This document shows positions 55,683-64,000 of a stretch of 64,000 nt of DNA, in pieces. A program made the position numbers and the translations under genes. Below the pieces are notes generated by a model. The model did not search any database. It saw only the letters and a list, made by a program, of their open reading frames with translations, and was not told the origin of the DNA. The DNA is from Microbacterium murale (GTDB lineage: Bacteria; Actinomycetota; Actinomycetes; Actinomycetales; Microbacteriaceae). The number at the start of each line of letters is the position of its first letter. Within the stretch, counting starts at the first letter, position 1. The DNA lies in assembly GCF_014635185.1 (NCBI RefSeq), contig NZ_BMCM01000002.1, positions 434,001-498,000 of the forward strand, written 5' to 3'.

Positions 55683-58061
55683 ATGACTGTCCTTCCGATG
55701 CGTCCGAGTCCGGCAGCCGCGCCTGATGACGCGTTCATCTGGGAGCGACAGCTCCGTCCGGTGCTCGACGCGATCATCGATCAGCCGCACGCTCCACCGC
55801 GCGCACTGCTGGTCGGCAACGCCGGCTCGGGAAAATCCGCGTCGCTGCGACGACTGCGCGACGTGCTGCTCGAGGAGGGCAGAGACGTCCACCTGCTGCA
55901 CGCCGGCATGAGAGCGGACCCCGCCATCCCCCCGCGGATGCCGCCGGACGCGGTGCTCATCGTCGACGACGCCCAGCTGCTCGACGACGAGCAACTCGAC
56001 GTCATCGTCGACCGCGCAGCCGACCCGCATTCCGCGCTGATCGTCGCGCACCGGCCGTGGCCTGCGTCAGAGCGGATGCGTTCGATGCAGCGGTTGCTGG
56101 AACGGACCTTCCCCGCGGTCGTCCTCGGCCACGTCGCACGCTCCGATGTGCTGCAGCATCTCGAGGCCTCGGGGCAGCCCATCCGCGACACCTGCCTGCA
56201 GCACATCCTCCAGGCCACCGGCGGCGTCACCTGGCTGGTGTCAGAGGCACTCGCGCTGCACGACGATCGCGACTGCACCGACGACGACGCCCACTCCGCG
56301 CTGCACGGAGCGCTCGGCGAGCAGGTCGCCCACCGGCTCGAGACGGTCGAGCCGGAACTCCGCCTTGCCGTCGAGCGACTGTGCACGGCATCCGCGAAGG
56401 GTCGGGCGTCAGGACTTCTCGACGATGCGATCCAGCGTGCTCACGCCGAAGGACTGCTGCTGCGCTCGGGGATGCCGGTTCCGCTCGTGCTCGCGGCCGT
56501 GCGCACCGCCATGCCGGCGCAGCCGGACGATGAGAAGACGGACGCCGTCCGGCGCGCGCGAGACGCCTGGGCGGACGGAGATCTCGACACCGCGATGGCC
56601 ATCGTGGACGATGCGGCCACCGACGCGCACGACCGGGAGCAGCTCGCCGATATCTCGGCAGGAGGATGGGCGGCGCGCGGCATGATGGCGCAGGCGGATG
56701 CCGTCTATCGCGCCCTTCCGCCGGGCGACGCGGATTCCGCCACCCTCGCGATGATCGCGGCCATCGGCACCGGATCGACCTCCCTCGCCGACGCGGCAAC
56801 CATGGGGACGGCGGCGCCGACCGTGGCATCCGCCGCTCCCTCGACGTTGAGCGTGGCGATGGATCTGCTGCGCCGGGGCCTCGCCGCCTCGGTCAGCGGC
56901 GACTGCTCGGAGGCCGTCCTCGCCGATCTCGTCCGCGCCGCCGAGATGTACACCGGCTCGCGTGCGACCCGCGCCGTCCCCGAGCTGCCGGCCGTCGTCG
57001 CGACGATCGTCGCCCTGAATCTGGGCGCTCTGGTGACGGCGCACACCGTCATCGACGACGCGATCCGCGATGGACACGGCGGCGCATGGGCGCGCCCGAG
57101 GCTGCTGCTGTGGCGCGCGTGGGTGTCGGTGCAGCGCGCACGTCCGGCAGAGGCGTTCGAAGACCTCGCGCGCGCGCAGGAGATCGAGCCGGCGATGTCT
57201 GCACGCGACACGCTGCTCGCCAGGGCCGTGCGCGTCGCGATCGCACGGCGCTACGAAGACGCCGCAGGCATCGAGGAGGCATGGCGTCACGCACGCGGGA
57301 CGCTGCTGCGCACCGACATCGATCTCTTCCTGCTGCACCCGCTCGCCGAACTGATCAGCTCCGCCACACGCGCCGGTGACGCCGAGCGGATAGATCCGCA
57401 CATCACGCGTGCACTGGAGATCACTGCCGGCCTCGGCGATCCTCCGCTGTGGATCGCACATCTGCGCTGGGCAGGCATCCAGCAGGGCATCCTGCTGGGA
57501 AGCCCCGCGCGCGTCGCACCGCACGCGAAAGCGCTCGTCGCGGTATCCGCCGGCAATCGCGTCGCCGCCGTCATGGCGAAGGCCGGCCGGGTCTGGACCT
57601 CGGTCCTCGGCGGAACCGTCGATCCTGCCGCCGTGGAGACCGCAGCCGAAGGGCTCGCCTCGGTCGGACTGAAGTGGGACGGCGCGCGACTCGCCGGTCA
57701 CGGGGCCGGCCGCACGGACGATCGCAAGGTCGCCGCCCGTTTGCTGGCCTGCGCCAGAGACCTGCACCCCACCGACATCGCGCGTCGGAGCGTCGACGCC
57801 GACCCCGTCGGCGACGGGGAGCGCACGACACCGGAGGAGATCCTGAGCGATCGCGAGATCGAAGTCGCCCGCCTCGTACTACAGGGCAAGACCTACGCGG
57901 AGATCGGCGAGACGATCTTCATCTCGCCCCGCACCGCCGAACATCACATCGCGCACATCCGCACCCGGCTGGGTGCCACGTCGCGCTCCGAGGTCATCGC
58001 ACGGCTGCGGCAGTTGATCGGCGACGAATCCCCGTCCCTCCCCCTACGGACATCGGAGTGA
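55683..58061 (+). CDS. IniR-like AAA/LuxR-family transcriptional regulator
   Basis: 792 aa STAND-type regulator. The NTPase has P-loop GNAGSGKS (45-52) and Walker B VLIVDDAQLL (91-100). The long helical middle (~240-700) probably senses a signal. The C-terminal LuxR helix-turn-helix (~725-790) has LSDREIEVARLVLQGKTYAE and ISPRTAEHHIAHIRTRLGAT. Size and neighbourhood match IniR of Mycobacterium tuberculosis, which activates iniBAC under cell-wall stress. ATG 55683 starts 13 nt after the Hsp70-like stop; the frame is open further up but antisense to nothing useful. Confidence 0.87.
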   Translation: MTVLPMRPSPAAAPDDAFIWERQLRPVLDAIIDQPHAPPRALLVGNAGSGKSASLRRLRDVLLEEGRDVHLLHAGMRADPAIPPRMPPDAVLIVDDAQLLDDEQLDVIVDRAADPHSALIVAHRPWPASERMRSMQRLLERTFPAVVLGHVARSDVLQHLEASGQPIRDTCLQHILQATGGVTWLVSEALALHDDRDCTDDDAHSALHGALGEQVAHRLETVEPELRLAVERLCTASAKGRASGLLDDAIQRAHAEGLLLRSGMPVPLVLAAVRTAMPAQPDDEKTDAVRRARDAWADGDLDTAMAIVDDAATDAHDREQLADISAGGWAARGMMAQADAVYRALPPGDADSATLAMIAAIGTGSTSLADAATMGTAAPTVASAAPSTLSVAMDLLRRGLAASVSGDCSEAVLADLVRAAEMYTGSRATRAVPELPAVVATIVALNLGALVTAHTVIDDAIRDGHGGAWARPRLLLWRAWVSVQRARPAEAFEDLARAQEIEPAMSARDTLLARAVRVAIARRYEDAAGIEEAWRHARGTLLRTDIDLFLLHPLAELISSATRAGDAERIDPHITRALEITAGLGDPPLWIAHLRWAGIQQGILLGSPARVAPHAKALVAVSAGNRVAAVMAKAGRVWTSVLGGTVDPAAVETAAEGLASVGLKWDGARLAGHGAGRTDDRKVAARLLACARDLHPTDIARRSVDADPVGDGERTTPEEILSDREIEVARLVLQGKTYAEIGETIFISPRTAEHHIAHIRTRLGATSRSEVIARLRQLIGDESPSLPLRTSE

Positions 58062-58192
58062 TCCCCGATGCCCACTCGTGCCGACGTGGATACGCTCCGA
58101 AGCAGGATCTGGGGATCTGCGGACTCCCGCAGGAGCGGGTGGACGAAGAGGCGTGCTGAGCTTCGAGATACGGCCAAGAGGGGGACTTGTTC

Positions 58193-58945
58193 ATGACTAC
58201 ACCGGTCGAGACGATCGCCGATGCGCTGATCGCTTTCATCCTGAGCCTGCTGCATGATCCGGATGCGGCCGCCGACTTCGCCGCCGACCCGGATGCCGCG
58301 CTGGAGGGCAACAACCTGCGCAGCGCCTGCATGGCAGATGTCGCCGCCGTCAGACCGGTCATCGTCGACCGGCCGGATGTCGTGGCCCGCACTCAGCCGG
58401 ATCCGACTCCGCCGCCGTCGCCGAACACCCCCACCGAGGTGACGAACGAGATCCTCCGCATCGTGCAGCAGTTCACCACCACGATCGATGCGCGCTCGAC
58501 CATGGTCGACAACTCGGTGAACCAGAACATCTGGGCCGGAGGCGACGTGACGCAGATCTTCGACCAGGAGGCCATCATCGCCTCCGGCGACGGGTCGGTC
58601 GCCGCCGGCGATGACGGGTCCCTCGACAACTCCGACCTGGATGTCACCGTCGGAGACGTGACGGTCGGCAACGACACCTACGACGGCAGCTTCAACGGTG
58701 CCGACGTCGACGTCGCCACGCCGGTACCCGACGCCGCCACGCCCGTACCCGACGCCACCACGCCGGCACCTGCGGCCCCGTCCGACGTCGCCGCACCGGA
58801 ACCGGCAGCCCCGGTCGACGTCGCCGAACCCGCCGATGTGCTCGACTCCGATATGGCGGCGAGCGACGACTCGTACGATTCGGATGCCGCCAGCGCCGCT
58901 GTCGCCGACCAGGCGGTCGTGGATGAGCCGATCGAGGAGGAATGA
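58193..58945 (+). CDS. IniB-like protein
   Basis: 250 aa. The N-terminus (TPVETIADALIAFILSLLHD; PDAAADFAADPDAALEGNNL, ~1-50) is the IniB N-terminal domain. The middle has NQNIWAGGDVTQIF and SGDGSVAAGDDGSLDNS, an Asn/Gly/Asp beta-repeat type. The tail is Ala/Pro/Asp-rich and very acidic (DEPIEEE). The ribosome site AAGAGGGGG precedes ATG 58193. The 131-bp gap before it should carry an IniR-controlled promoter. Mycobacterial IniB is a cell-wall-stress protein of unknown mechanism. Confidence 0.85.
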   Translation: MTTPVETIADALIAFILSLLHDPDAAADFAADPDAALEGNNLRSACMADVAAVRPVIVDRPDVVARTQPDPTPPPSPNTPTEVTNEILRIVQQFTTTIDARSTMVDNSVNQNIWAGGDVTQIFDQEAIIASGDGSVAAGDDGSLDNSDLDVTVGDVTVGNDTYDGSFNGADVDVATPVPDAATPVPDATTPAPAAPSDVAAPEPAAPVDVAEPADVLDSDMAASDDSYDSDAASAAVADQAVVDEPIEEE

Positions 58946-58955
58946 CATCAGCGCC

Positions 58956-59549
58956 GTGACCGAGCACGAGCCCGAGCACACCCGTGCCGCACCGCACCGG
59001 CCGCCGACGTCCAGCGACAACGCCGCGCCGGTGATGGTGAAGCTCACCCCGCCCTTCGAGGTACGCCTCAGCCAGTTCTTCTGGATCGTCAGCTTCGCGG
59101 TCGGCGCCTTCGCCGCTGTCTACCTCTTCGTCCTCCGCGAAGAGCTGCTGCCGCTCATCGAGAAGGTCGCGCGCACCGTCGCCGACGACCGCAGCGATGC
59201 CACCTACACCTCGGCCGCCGACATCCTGTTCTGGATCGTGTTCGGCACGCTCGTCGGCATCCTGCTCACGCAGATCACACTGCTCGTGTCGTTCACGAGC
59301 AGGCGGCCGAACGTGCGCTGGTGGCAGCTCGGGACCCTCATGCTGCTCGCCGTCGTCGTGACGCTTTCACCCGAGTGGGTCGCCCTCGGCGACCATGGGG
59401 CGCAGTTCCAGGCGACGATCGCGGCGCAGACGGGGCTCGTCGTGCTGGCGCTGCTGTGCAGCATCCTGCCACGCGCCATCCGCTGGTCCGCCCGCCGTGT
59501 CGACGTGCGCAGGGGTCTGTCCCAGGGTTCCGGCAGCGCCGATCTCTGA
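58956..59549 (+). CDS. Four-TM membrane protein of the ini-like cluster
   Basis: 197 aa, unrecognised family. A hydrophilic His/Pro/Thr-rich N-terminus (~1-45) precedes four helices: FFWIVSFAVGAFAAVYLFVL, ILFWIVFGTLVGILLTQITL, WWQLGTLMLLAVVVTLSPEW and GLVVLALLCSILPRAIRW, with a short basic end. GTG 58956 lies 10 nt after the IniB-like stop with GAGGAGG upstream at a rather long spacing. Its 3' end overlaps the opposing IniC-like frame by 183 nt. Confidence 0.75.
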   Translation: MTEHEPEHTRAAPHRPPTSSDNAAPVMVKLTPPFEVRLSQFFWIVSFAVGAFAAVYLFVLREELLPLIEKVARTVADDRSDATYTSAADILFWIVFGTLVGILLTQITLLVSFTSRRPNVRWWQLGTLMLLAVVVTLSPEWVALGDHGAQFQATIAAQTGLVVLALLCSILPRAIRWSARRVDVRRGLSQGSGSADL

Positions 59550-61001
59550 GGCGATCTGCTCGAGGCTGCGGATCACCACACGGCAGGCTTCGAGCGCGGC
59601 ACGACCGGTGAGCGGCGACTCGCTCAGCCGACGCCAGTATCCGATCCTCCCGACTGCGGCGGCGCCGAGCGCAGCGGAGTCGGCGTGCAGCGGCAGGCCC
59701 AGTCGTGCATGAGCGGCTGCGCCCTCGGCGCCGACGATCCGTGCCGCCTCCACGGCGTCGTCGCCCTCCAGCGGCAATCCCTTCGATCGCGCATCCGCGA
59801 GCAGAGCGAGCTCGCGCAGCGTGTGCGCTGCGAGCATGAAGCGCTCGACCCCGGCACGGATCGCCTCCGTCCCAGGGCAAGGGTGCTCGCGGACGAGACG
59901 GTCGAGCTGGAGGACGATCCCCCGTGCCTTCAGGGTCGCGGCACGCGGCTGGAACTCCGCGGCGACGAACTCCTGGATCTCCAGCAGCCCGCTCTGCTGC
60001 ACGAGCTCGGCCGACAGCTCCGACGAGCTGGCGGCGCCGGCGCGGATGATGGCCGTCGCCATCCGCACGCCGAAGATGCCGAAGCGGGCGAGCAGGTCGT
60101 GGCGCACGATCACGCTGAGTCCGGTGGCATCGGTCTCGCGCAGGAACCGATCGGCTGAGACGAGCAGCCGCTCTCGGACGTCGCGGTCGAGGCCCGCGAG
60201 TTCGCGGAGCGCGATGTACTCGCTCTCGCGCAGGGTCCGTGCCCCCTCGGCGAGGAGCCCGGCGACCGGGATCACACCGAGGGTGAGCGATGAGAGTTCC
60301 GGGTCGCGCTGATAGCGGTACGCGACCCGACGGGCGGAGAGCAGCGAGTCGATGCGACCGGAGCCCACCTCATCCGACCTCGAGAGCACGCCGACCGCGC
60401 ACACGGTCTGCGCGGCGCCGGCGGCATTGTCGTGGAACGCCTCGAGGAACTTCACGTCCGAACCGTGAAGATGGCGCAGCAGATACACGACGGCGTCCGC
60501 GGCGGATGGCGCGTCCTCCGGTGTGAGGAACCGCACTGTCCGCGACGAGGTGTCCTCGGAGAGCGAGGCGATACCCGGCGTGTCGATCAGGATCACCGAC
60601 TTCAGCGCCTGCAGCGGCCAGCCGACGTCGATCCATTCGACCTCCTCGGCGGGCAGACCGCCGAGGTCGATCACGAGCAAGCCGTGCTCGCGCCGGATCG
60701 GCATGCGCCGCGGCTCGCCCCTGCGCGGGTGCAGGGTGATCGTCGGGGTCGGCGAGAAGCGGTACCAGGTCACCACCCTGGTGCACTCGCCGGTGTCGGT
60801 CGGCGCGATCCGCTCGCCGAGCATCGCGTTCAGCAGGGTGGACTTCCCGGCCTTCACCATCCCCGCCAGCGCCAGCCGCAGCGGTTCGTGCAGGCGCGTG
60901 TCGAGTTGGCCGATGATCTCCAGCACGGCCGGATCGTCGGCATAGACGTCGTGTGCGGCGGCGAGGATGTCCTCGGCGATGTCGGTGATGGATGCCGTCA
61001 T
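59367..61001 (-). CDS. Dynamin-like GTPase, IniC-like
   Basis: 544 aa. G1 GMVKAGKS (47-54), a switch Thr in APTDTGECTR (~67-76), G3 DTPG (140-143) and a G4-like LSRSDE. A long helical stalk follows. Mycobacterial IniC is ~490 aa; here the last ~61 residues (low complexity, HVDTAGGPADGAWQD onward) are antisense to the four-TM gene, so a stop codon may have been lost. It overlaps the IniA-like gene by 4 nt. IniA/C dynamin-like proteins remodel membranes under cell-wall stress. Confidence 0.85.
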   Translation of the reverse strand: MTASITDIAEDILAAAHDVYADDPAVLEIIGQLDTRLHEPLRLALAGMVKAGKSTLLNAMLGERIAPTDTGECTRVVTWYRFSPTPTITLHPRRGEPRRMPIRREHGLLVIDLGGLPAEEVEWIDVGWPLQALKSVILIDTPGIASLSEDTSSRTVRFLTPEDAPSAADAVVYLLRHLHGSDVKFLEAFHDNAAGAAQTVCAVGVLSRSDEVGSGRIDSLLSARRVAYRYQRDPELSSLTLGVIPVAGLLAEGARTLRESEYIALRELAGLDRDVRERLLVSADRFLRETDATGLSVIVRHDLLARFGIFGVRMATAIIRAGAASSSELSAELVQQSGLLEIQEFVAAEFQPRAATLKARGIVLQLDRLVREHPCPGTEAIRAGVERFMLAAHTLRELALLADARSKGLPLEGDDAVEAARIVGAEGAAAHARLGLPLHADSAALGAAAVGRIGYWRRLSESPLTGRAALEACRVVIRSLEQIASEIGAAGTLGQTPAHVDTAGGPADGAWQDAAQQRQHDEPRLRRDRRLELRPMVAEGDPLG

Positions 61002-62902
61002 GCCAGCGCCCCTCCCCGATCGAGGGGCGACAACGCGGCGACCGGCGCGCGTTCCGTCGCCGAGATGCTCTGGGCGGCGAGCGGCTCGAGGGCGGGGATC
61101 GCACCGCGCAGTTCGTCGAGCTTCGCGATCCGGTTCTGCAGCGCCCCGATCCGTGCATCTCGGGTCGCGGTGAACGAGGTGGCGGCCTGCTTCGCGGTCG
61201 TGAGCGCCTCGGACAGGGAGCGATGCAGCTCCTCGGCCATCGACCCGAAGTGGTCACGGGCGGTGCGCTGCACGAGGCGGAGCCGATCCTTGAGCTGCTT
61301 GCCCACCTGGAAAGTCACCTCGTCGATGTGTCGACGCACGATGAGCTTCGCCTCCTGCTGGCGGCGGGACAGCCGGGCGCTCATGTCCTCGCGGAACGCG
61401 CGCCGGCCGACGAGCACTCCGGCGAGCAGCGAGAGCGGGTTGATGAGAGACAGCCCGATGAGGCCGGTGGCGAGCCCCACCATGAGCACGCCGCCGTACG
61501 ATCCGCGAACGCCGATGTAGATCTTCTCGCCGGCACTGAGCTGGCCGGATTCGAGACCGGTGATCTCCTCCACGGAGTCGAGTACGCCGTGGGTGTCGCT
61601 CACGTCGATCGGGGGAAGAGCGGTCTCCCCCTTGCTGAACAGGTCGGCCACCTCCTCGGACAGCCATCTGGAGCGCTCGTCGGTCCACACGAACGTCTCG
61701 GCGACGGCTGCGGCGACCCGCTGATCGAGCCACTCGGTGATCTGGTCCCAGATCGGACCTGGGTCCCCCTCGTCGATGGACTTCTCCGCTTCGCGCATCA
61801 CCCGGCGAAGGCGATCGCGCACGTCGTGCTCCATGTCGGCGACGAGGTCGGCGATGCCGTCGGTGAGCGTCACCTGCCAGCGCGCCGAGCGCCCGCGGAA
61901 CTCGTCGGCGCTCGCCTTGGCCGCCTCGAGCTCGGCGATCATGCGAGGGGTGTCCTCGGGGTTCTGCAGAGCGTTCAGCTCGGTGCGCATCGACATCGTG
62001 AGCTGGTCGATGACCGAGAGAAGGTCGTGCACCGCGCCGCGCTCGTGGATCGCCTCGGCGCGGCCGAGCACCTCGCGGCGCAGATGCGCGACAAGCGCCG
62101 GGAAACCGGATTCGTCGTTCAGGCTGCGGTCCTGCAGTTCGGCGGCGAGCAGCCTGAGATCGCTGGAGACGGCGAAGATCGGCACATCGCCGGTCGTGAG
62201 GAGATGTCCGCGGTCGATGTCCGCGACCTCGCGCCACTGCGGGTAGAGGTCGGTCTTGGCGAGCACGGCGGCGACGTTGGGCGACATGCGCATGGCGTGC
62301 CGCAGAAACTGCACTTCGGGCTCGGTGTACTCCTGTGAGGCGTCCGAGACCATGAGCACGGCGTGAGCGGACGACAGCGCTGCCAGCGTCGTGAGCGCGT
62401 TGGTCGATTCGAAGCCGCCGACGCCTGGAGAGTCGACCAGCTGCAGCCCGCCCTTGAGGATCTCGCGCGGCAGCAGCACCTCCGCCGAAACGATGCCGCG
62501 CTCGTTGCCGCGGTTCCCACGCTCCGAGACGTATTCGGCGAGGTCCTCCAGGGGAATCTCGCGTCTCACCGTCGCCGGTCGTCGCGGGTCGGATGCGGCA
62601 TCCTTCGCCCGTTCGAGGATCCAGGCGGACGGCTCAGCCGCATACCCGACGACGGTCGGCACGCTCGTGGCGACGTCGTCGTCGACAGGGCATGCGGGCG
62701 CGTTCACGAGCGCATTGATGAGCTTGCTCTTGCCCTGCTTGAATTCCCCGACCACGATGACGCGGACCCCGGGATCCAGCAGGCGTTGCCGGGTCTGCTC
62801 GAGACGTTCGGAGAGGTCCGTCCGTCCGGTGGACGCGGCGAGCGCGCCGACCTCCCGGACGGCGTGTGCGACCGACTCCCCCGCGGTTCGCATATCCGGC
62901 AC
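60998..62902 (-). CDS. Dynamin-like GTPase, IniA-like
   Basis: 634 aa. G1 GEFKQGKS (52-59), Thr/Ser switch in DDVATSVPT (~75-83), G3 DSPG (157-160) and G4 AKTD (~215). A helical stalk, a paired hydrophobic hairpin (~495-530; GGVLMVGLATGLIGLSLINP) for membrane insertion, and a C-terminal helical return complete the bacterial dynamin layout of mycobacterial IniA. GTG 62902 is preceded by GGGGG; ATG 62893 is an alternative. Translationally coupled to the IniC-like gene. Confidence 0.88.
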   Translation of the reverse strand: MPDMRTAGESVAHAVREVGALAASTGRTDLSERLEQTRQRLLDPGVRVIVVGEFKQGKSKLINALVNAPACPVDDDVATSVPTVVGYAAEPSAWILERAKDAASDPRRPATVRREIPLEDLAEYVSERGNRGNERGIVSAEVLLPREILKGGLQLVDSPGVGGFESTNALTTLAALSSAHAVLMVSDASQEYTEPEVQFLRHAMRMSPNVAAVLAKTDLYPQWREVADIDRGHLLTTGDVPIFAVSSDLRLLAAELQDRSLNDESGFPALVAHLRREVLGRAEAIHERGAVHDLLSVIDQLTMSMRTELNALQNPEDTPRMIAELEAAKASADEFRGRSARWQVTLTDGIADLVADMEHDVRDRLRRVMREAEKSIDEGDPGPIWDQITEWLDQRVAAAVAETFVWTDERSRWLSEEVADLFSKGETALPPIDVSDTHGVLDSVEEITGLESGQLSAGEKIYIGVRGSYGGVLMVGLATGLIGLSLINPLSLLAGVLVGRRAFREDMSARLSRRQQEAKLIVRRHIDEVTFQVGKQLKDRLRLVQRTARDHFGSMAEELHRSLSEALTTAKQAATSFTATRDARIGALQNRIAKLDELRGAIPALEPLAAQSISATERAPVAALSPLDRGGALA

Positions 62903-62922
62903 GTGACCCCCATGTGTCGTCC

Positions 62923-62955
62923 AGAGCTGCCGGGGTGGTGCACCACCCCTGCTCT
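62923..62955 (-). other. Intercistronic palindrome before the IniA-like gene
   Basis: AGAGC-tgcc-GGGGTGGTG immediately followed by CACCACCCC-t-GCTCT: a strong hairpin with almost no loop, between the small acidic gene and the IniA-like gene. It could be an attenuator, a processing site or a protein-binding palindrome (GTGCAC centre). Confidence 0.6.
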
Positions 62956-62971
62956 CCCCAGTTGTTCGGGA

Positions 62972-63214
62972 TCAGACCAGGAAGTCCGGTCCCAGCGTCC
63001 CTCCGTCGACGTCGGCGGCGGCGCCCGGGTCATCTCCCCAGATGACGTCGGGATCCACCTCCCAGTCGGAGGAGTTCACATTCTCTATCTCCGCGGTGAA
63101 GATGTTCGCCCCTGTCGGGTCGGCATCCACCGCGGCATCCGGCCAGAGGATCCCGTCGAAGGCGTCGTGGCCGGCCGGCAGCTCTGCCGGTTCGCCGCTC
63201 GCTTCGTCGGACAT
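62972..63214 (-). CDS. Small acidic protein of the ini-like cluster
   Basis: 80 aa, unrecognised. Strongly acidic, with two similar halves around DAFDGILWPDAAVDADPTGA and DPDVIWGDDPGAAADVDGGT. No signal peptide and no helix. ATG 63214 has GAAGG upstream; it follows a hairpin that ends the IniB-like transcript and precedes the IniA-like gene by 69 nt. Confidence 0.65.
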   Translation of the reverse strand: MSDEASGEPAELPAGHDAFDGILWPDAAVDADPTGANIFTAEIENVNSSDWEVDPDVIWGDDPGAAADVDGGTLGPDFLV

Positions 63215-63249
63215 GTCAGACCTTCGGATCGGATGCTTCGCAGTGTAGT

Positions 63250-63288
63250 GCTCTGCCCGGCCACCTTCCAGAGGCAACCGGGCAGAGC
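63250..63288 (-). terminator. Hairpin after the second IniB-like gene
   Basis: GCTCTGCCCGG and its complement form a perfect 11-bp stem with a 17-nt loop, 7 nt past the stop. Placed inside the minus-strand cluster it could leave IniB-like mRNA more abundant than the GTPase mRNAs. Confidence 0.65.
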
Positions 63289-63295
63289 CTGTGCC

Positions 63296-64000
63296 TCAGA
63301 AGGCGACGTCGTTCATGTCCCCGGTGGGACTGCCGACGTTGATGTCGTCGACTGCGACGTCGACGTTCAGCGACTCGTCGGTCACCGAGCTGTCCTGGAA
63401 CGAGTCGTTGACCGACCACGTGTCGGAGTTGTCGGTCATCGAGTTGTCCTGGAACGAGTCGTTCACGGACCAGTTGTCCGAGAAATCGGTCATCGAGTTG
63501 TCGGAGTTGTCCGAGTTGTCGGAGTTGTCCGTCACCGAGTTGTCCGAGTTGTCGGTCATCGAGTTGTCCTGGAACGAGTCGTTGATCGACCAGTTGTCGG
63601 AGAAGTCCTCGTTGAACGAATCGGTGTAGGTCTCGTTGCCGATCGCCACATCGCCCACCGTGATGTTGGTGCTGATGTTGTGGATCGCACCATCGCCTCC
63701 AGCCGCGACGGATCCATCACCGGATGCCGTGACGCTGCTGTTCGCGAAGACCTGGTTGACGTCGCCGCCAGTGGTGTCGCCGCCCGATGGGACGCCGCCT
63801 CCGTAGCCCAGACCGGCCAGGCCCGCAGAACCCGCTGCACCCGCACCGCTGGCTGCAGTGGAGATGTTCTGGTTCACCGACTGGTCGTTCAGAGTCGCCC
63901 GTGCGTCGATCGTGAGATTGCCGCCGGTCGCTCCGGCCATGCCGGCTGCTCCGCTGAGGTTCAGGTCGTTGAACCCGGCGTTGAACTGGCGGGTCCCGAC
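63296..64000 (-). CDS. Second IniB-like repeat protein (5' end outside window)
   Basis: At least 235 aa visible; the frame is open across the right edge (upstream codons read QFNAGFNDLNLSGAAG). Asn/Gly/Ala-rich beta-repeats (NLTIDARATLNDQSVNQNIS; SVTASGDGSVAAGGDGAIHN) match the first IniB-like protein. Then come at least three copies of a NWSVNDSFQDNSMTDNSD-type unit, nearly identical at DNA level, and an acidic end (VAVDDINVGSPTGDMNDVAF). Surface-associated role inferred. Confidence 0.8.
   Translation of the reverse strand, partial: VGTRQFNAGFNDLNLSGAAGMAGATGGNLTIDARATLNDQSVNQNISTAASGAGAAGSAGLAGLGYGGGVPSGGDTTGGDVNQVFANSSVTASGDGSVAAGGDGAIHNISTNITVGDVAIGNETYTDSFNEDFSDNWSINDSFQDNSMTDNSDNSVTDNSDNSDNSDNSMTDFSDNWSVNDSFQDNSMTDNSDTWSVNDSFQDSSVTDESLNVDVAVDDINVGSPTGDMNDVAF

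Overview
The window looks like chromosomal DNA from a high-GC Gram-positive actinobacterium, most likely family Microbacteriaceae and close to Microbacterium. The evidence is GC-rich codon use, LAxTG and IniA/B/C-type surface genes, a DUF222/HNH (13E12-type) protein, GuaB3, PcrA, SURF1 and many promoters placed for leaderless mRNAs. I see no tRNA or rRNA gene, no CRISPR array, no insertion sequence and no prophage. Names rest on reading motifs; no search was run.

Layout. 1-2.6 kb: a surface glycerophosphodiesterase with a WxL-like tail (its start lies outside the window) and a DUF916 WxL-interacting partner. 2.6-4.7 kb: sucCD. 4.8-7.5 kb: a DUF222/HNH protein behind a LexA-like box, a TetR regulator and a small Cys-rich protein. 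7.6-9.7 kb: convergent NHEJ-type ATP-dependent ligase and LigD-type polymerase. 9.7-15.8 kb: SseB, glutaminase-STAS, PcrA helicase, a flavin/PPOX protein and YccF. 15.9-21.2 kb: a sortase-anchored lamin-tail/phytase-like protein, a second GDPD, a Bax-inhibitor-1 protein and a YeaQ-type protein. 21.2-27.3 kb: an ECF42-type sigma factor with its DGPF/YCII partner, a DUF3817-guaA-glycosyltransferase operon and a VOC protein. 27.5-32.2 kb: a giant secreted nuclease/5'-nucleotidase. 32.3-37.3 kb: SURF1, GuaB3, ABC-F, OsmC and DUF2277.

37.4-43.9 kb holds a tightly overlapping seven-gene operon on the minus strand: a response regulator fused to a PIG-L deacetylase, an ATP-grasp protein, a PHP phosphoesterase, a processive GT2 glycosyltransferase, a 53-residue membrane protein, a stand-alone receiver and a membrane PAS histidine kinase. 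I read it as a two-component-controlled surface glycan system. 44.1-45.6 kb is guaB. 45.9-52.5 kb is a branched-chain amino-acid-type ABC importer (livHMGF, with an extra extracellular domain on LivH), an epimerase and the opposing substrate-binding lipoprotein. 52.7-53.6 kb is rarD.

53.7-64 kb is an expanded ini-type locus: a membrane-anchored Hsp70-like protein, an IniR-like AAA/LuxR regulator, an IniB-like protein and a four-TM protein on the plus strand, facing two dynamin-like GTPases (IniC- and IniA-like), a small acidic protein and a second, repeat-rich IniB-like protein on the minus strand.

Two patterns recur across the window. Tandem hairpin repeats with an exact 84-bp period occur at three intergenic loci. 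A TANNNT box lies 6-7 nt before the start codon of at least 13 genes that mostly lack a Shine-Dalgarno sequence. Phosphate scavenging is a theme (two GDPDs, a phytase-like protein, a nuclease/nucleotidase), and PHO-box-like direct repeats precede two of these genes.
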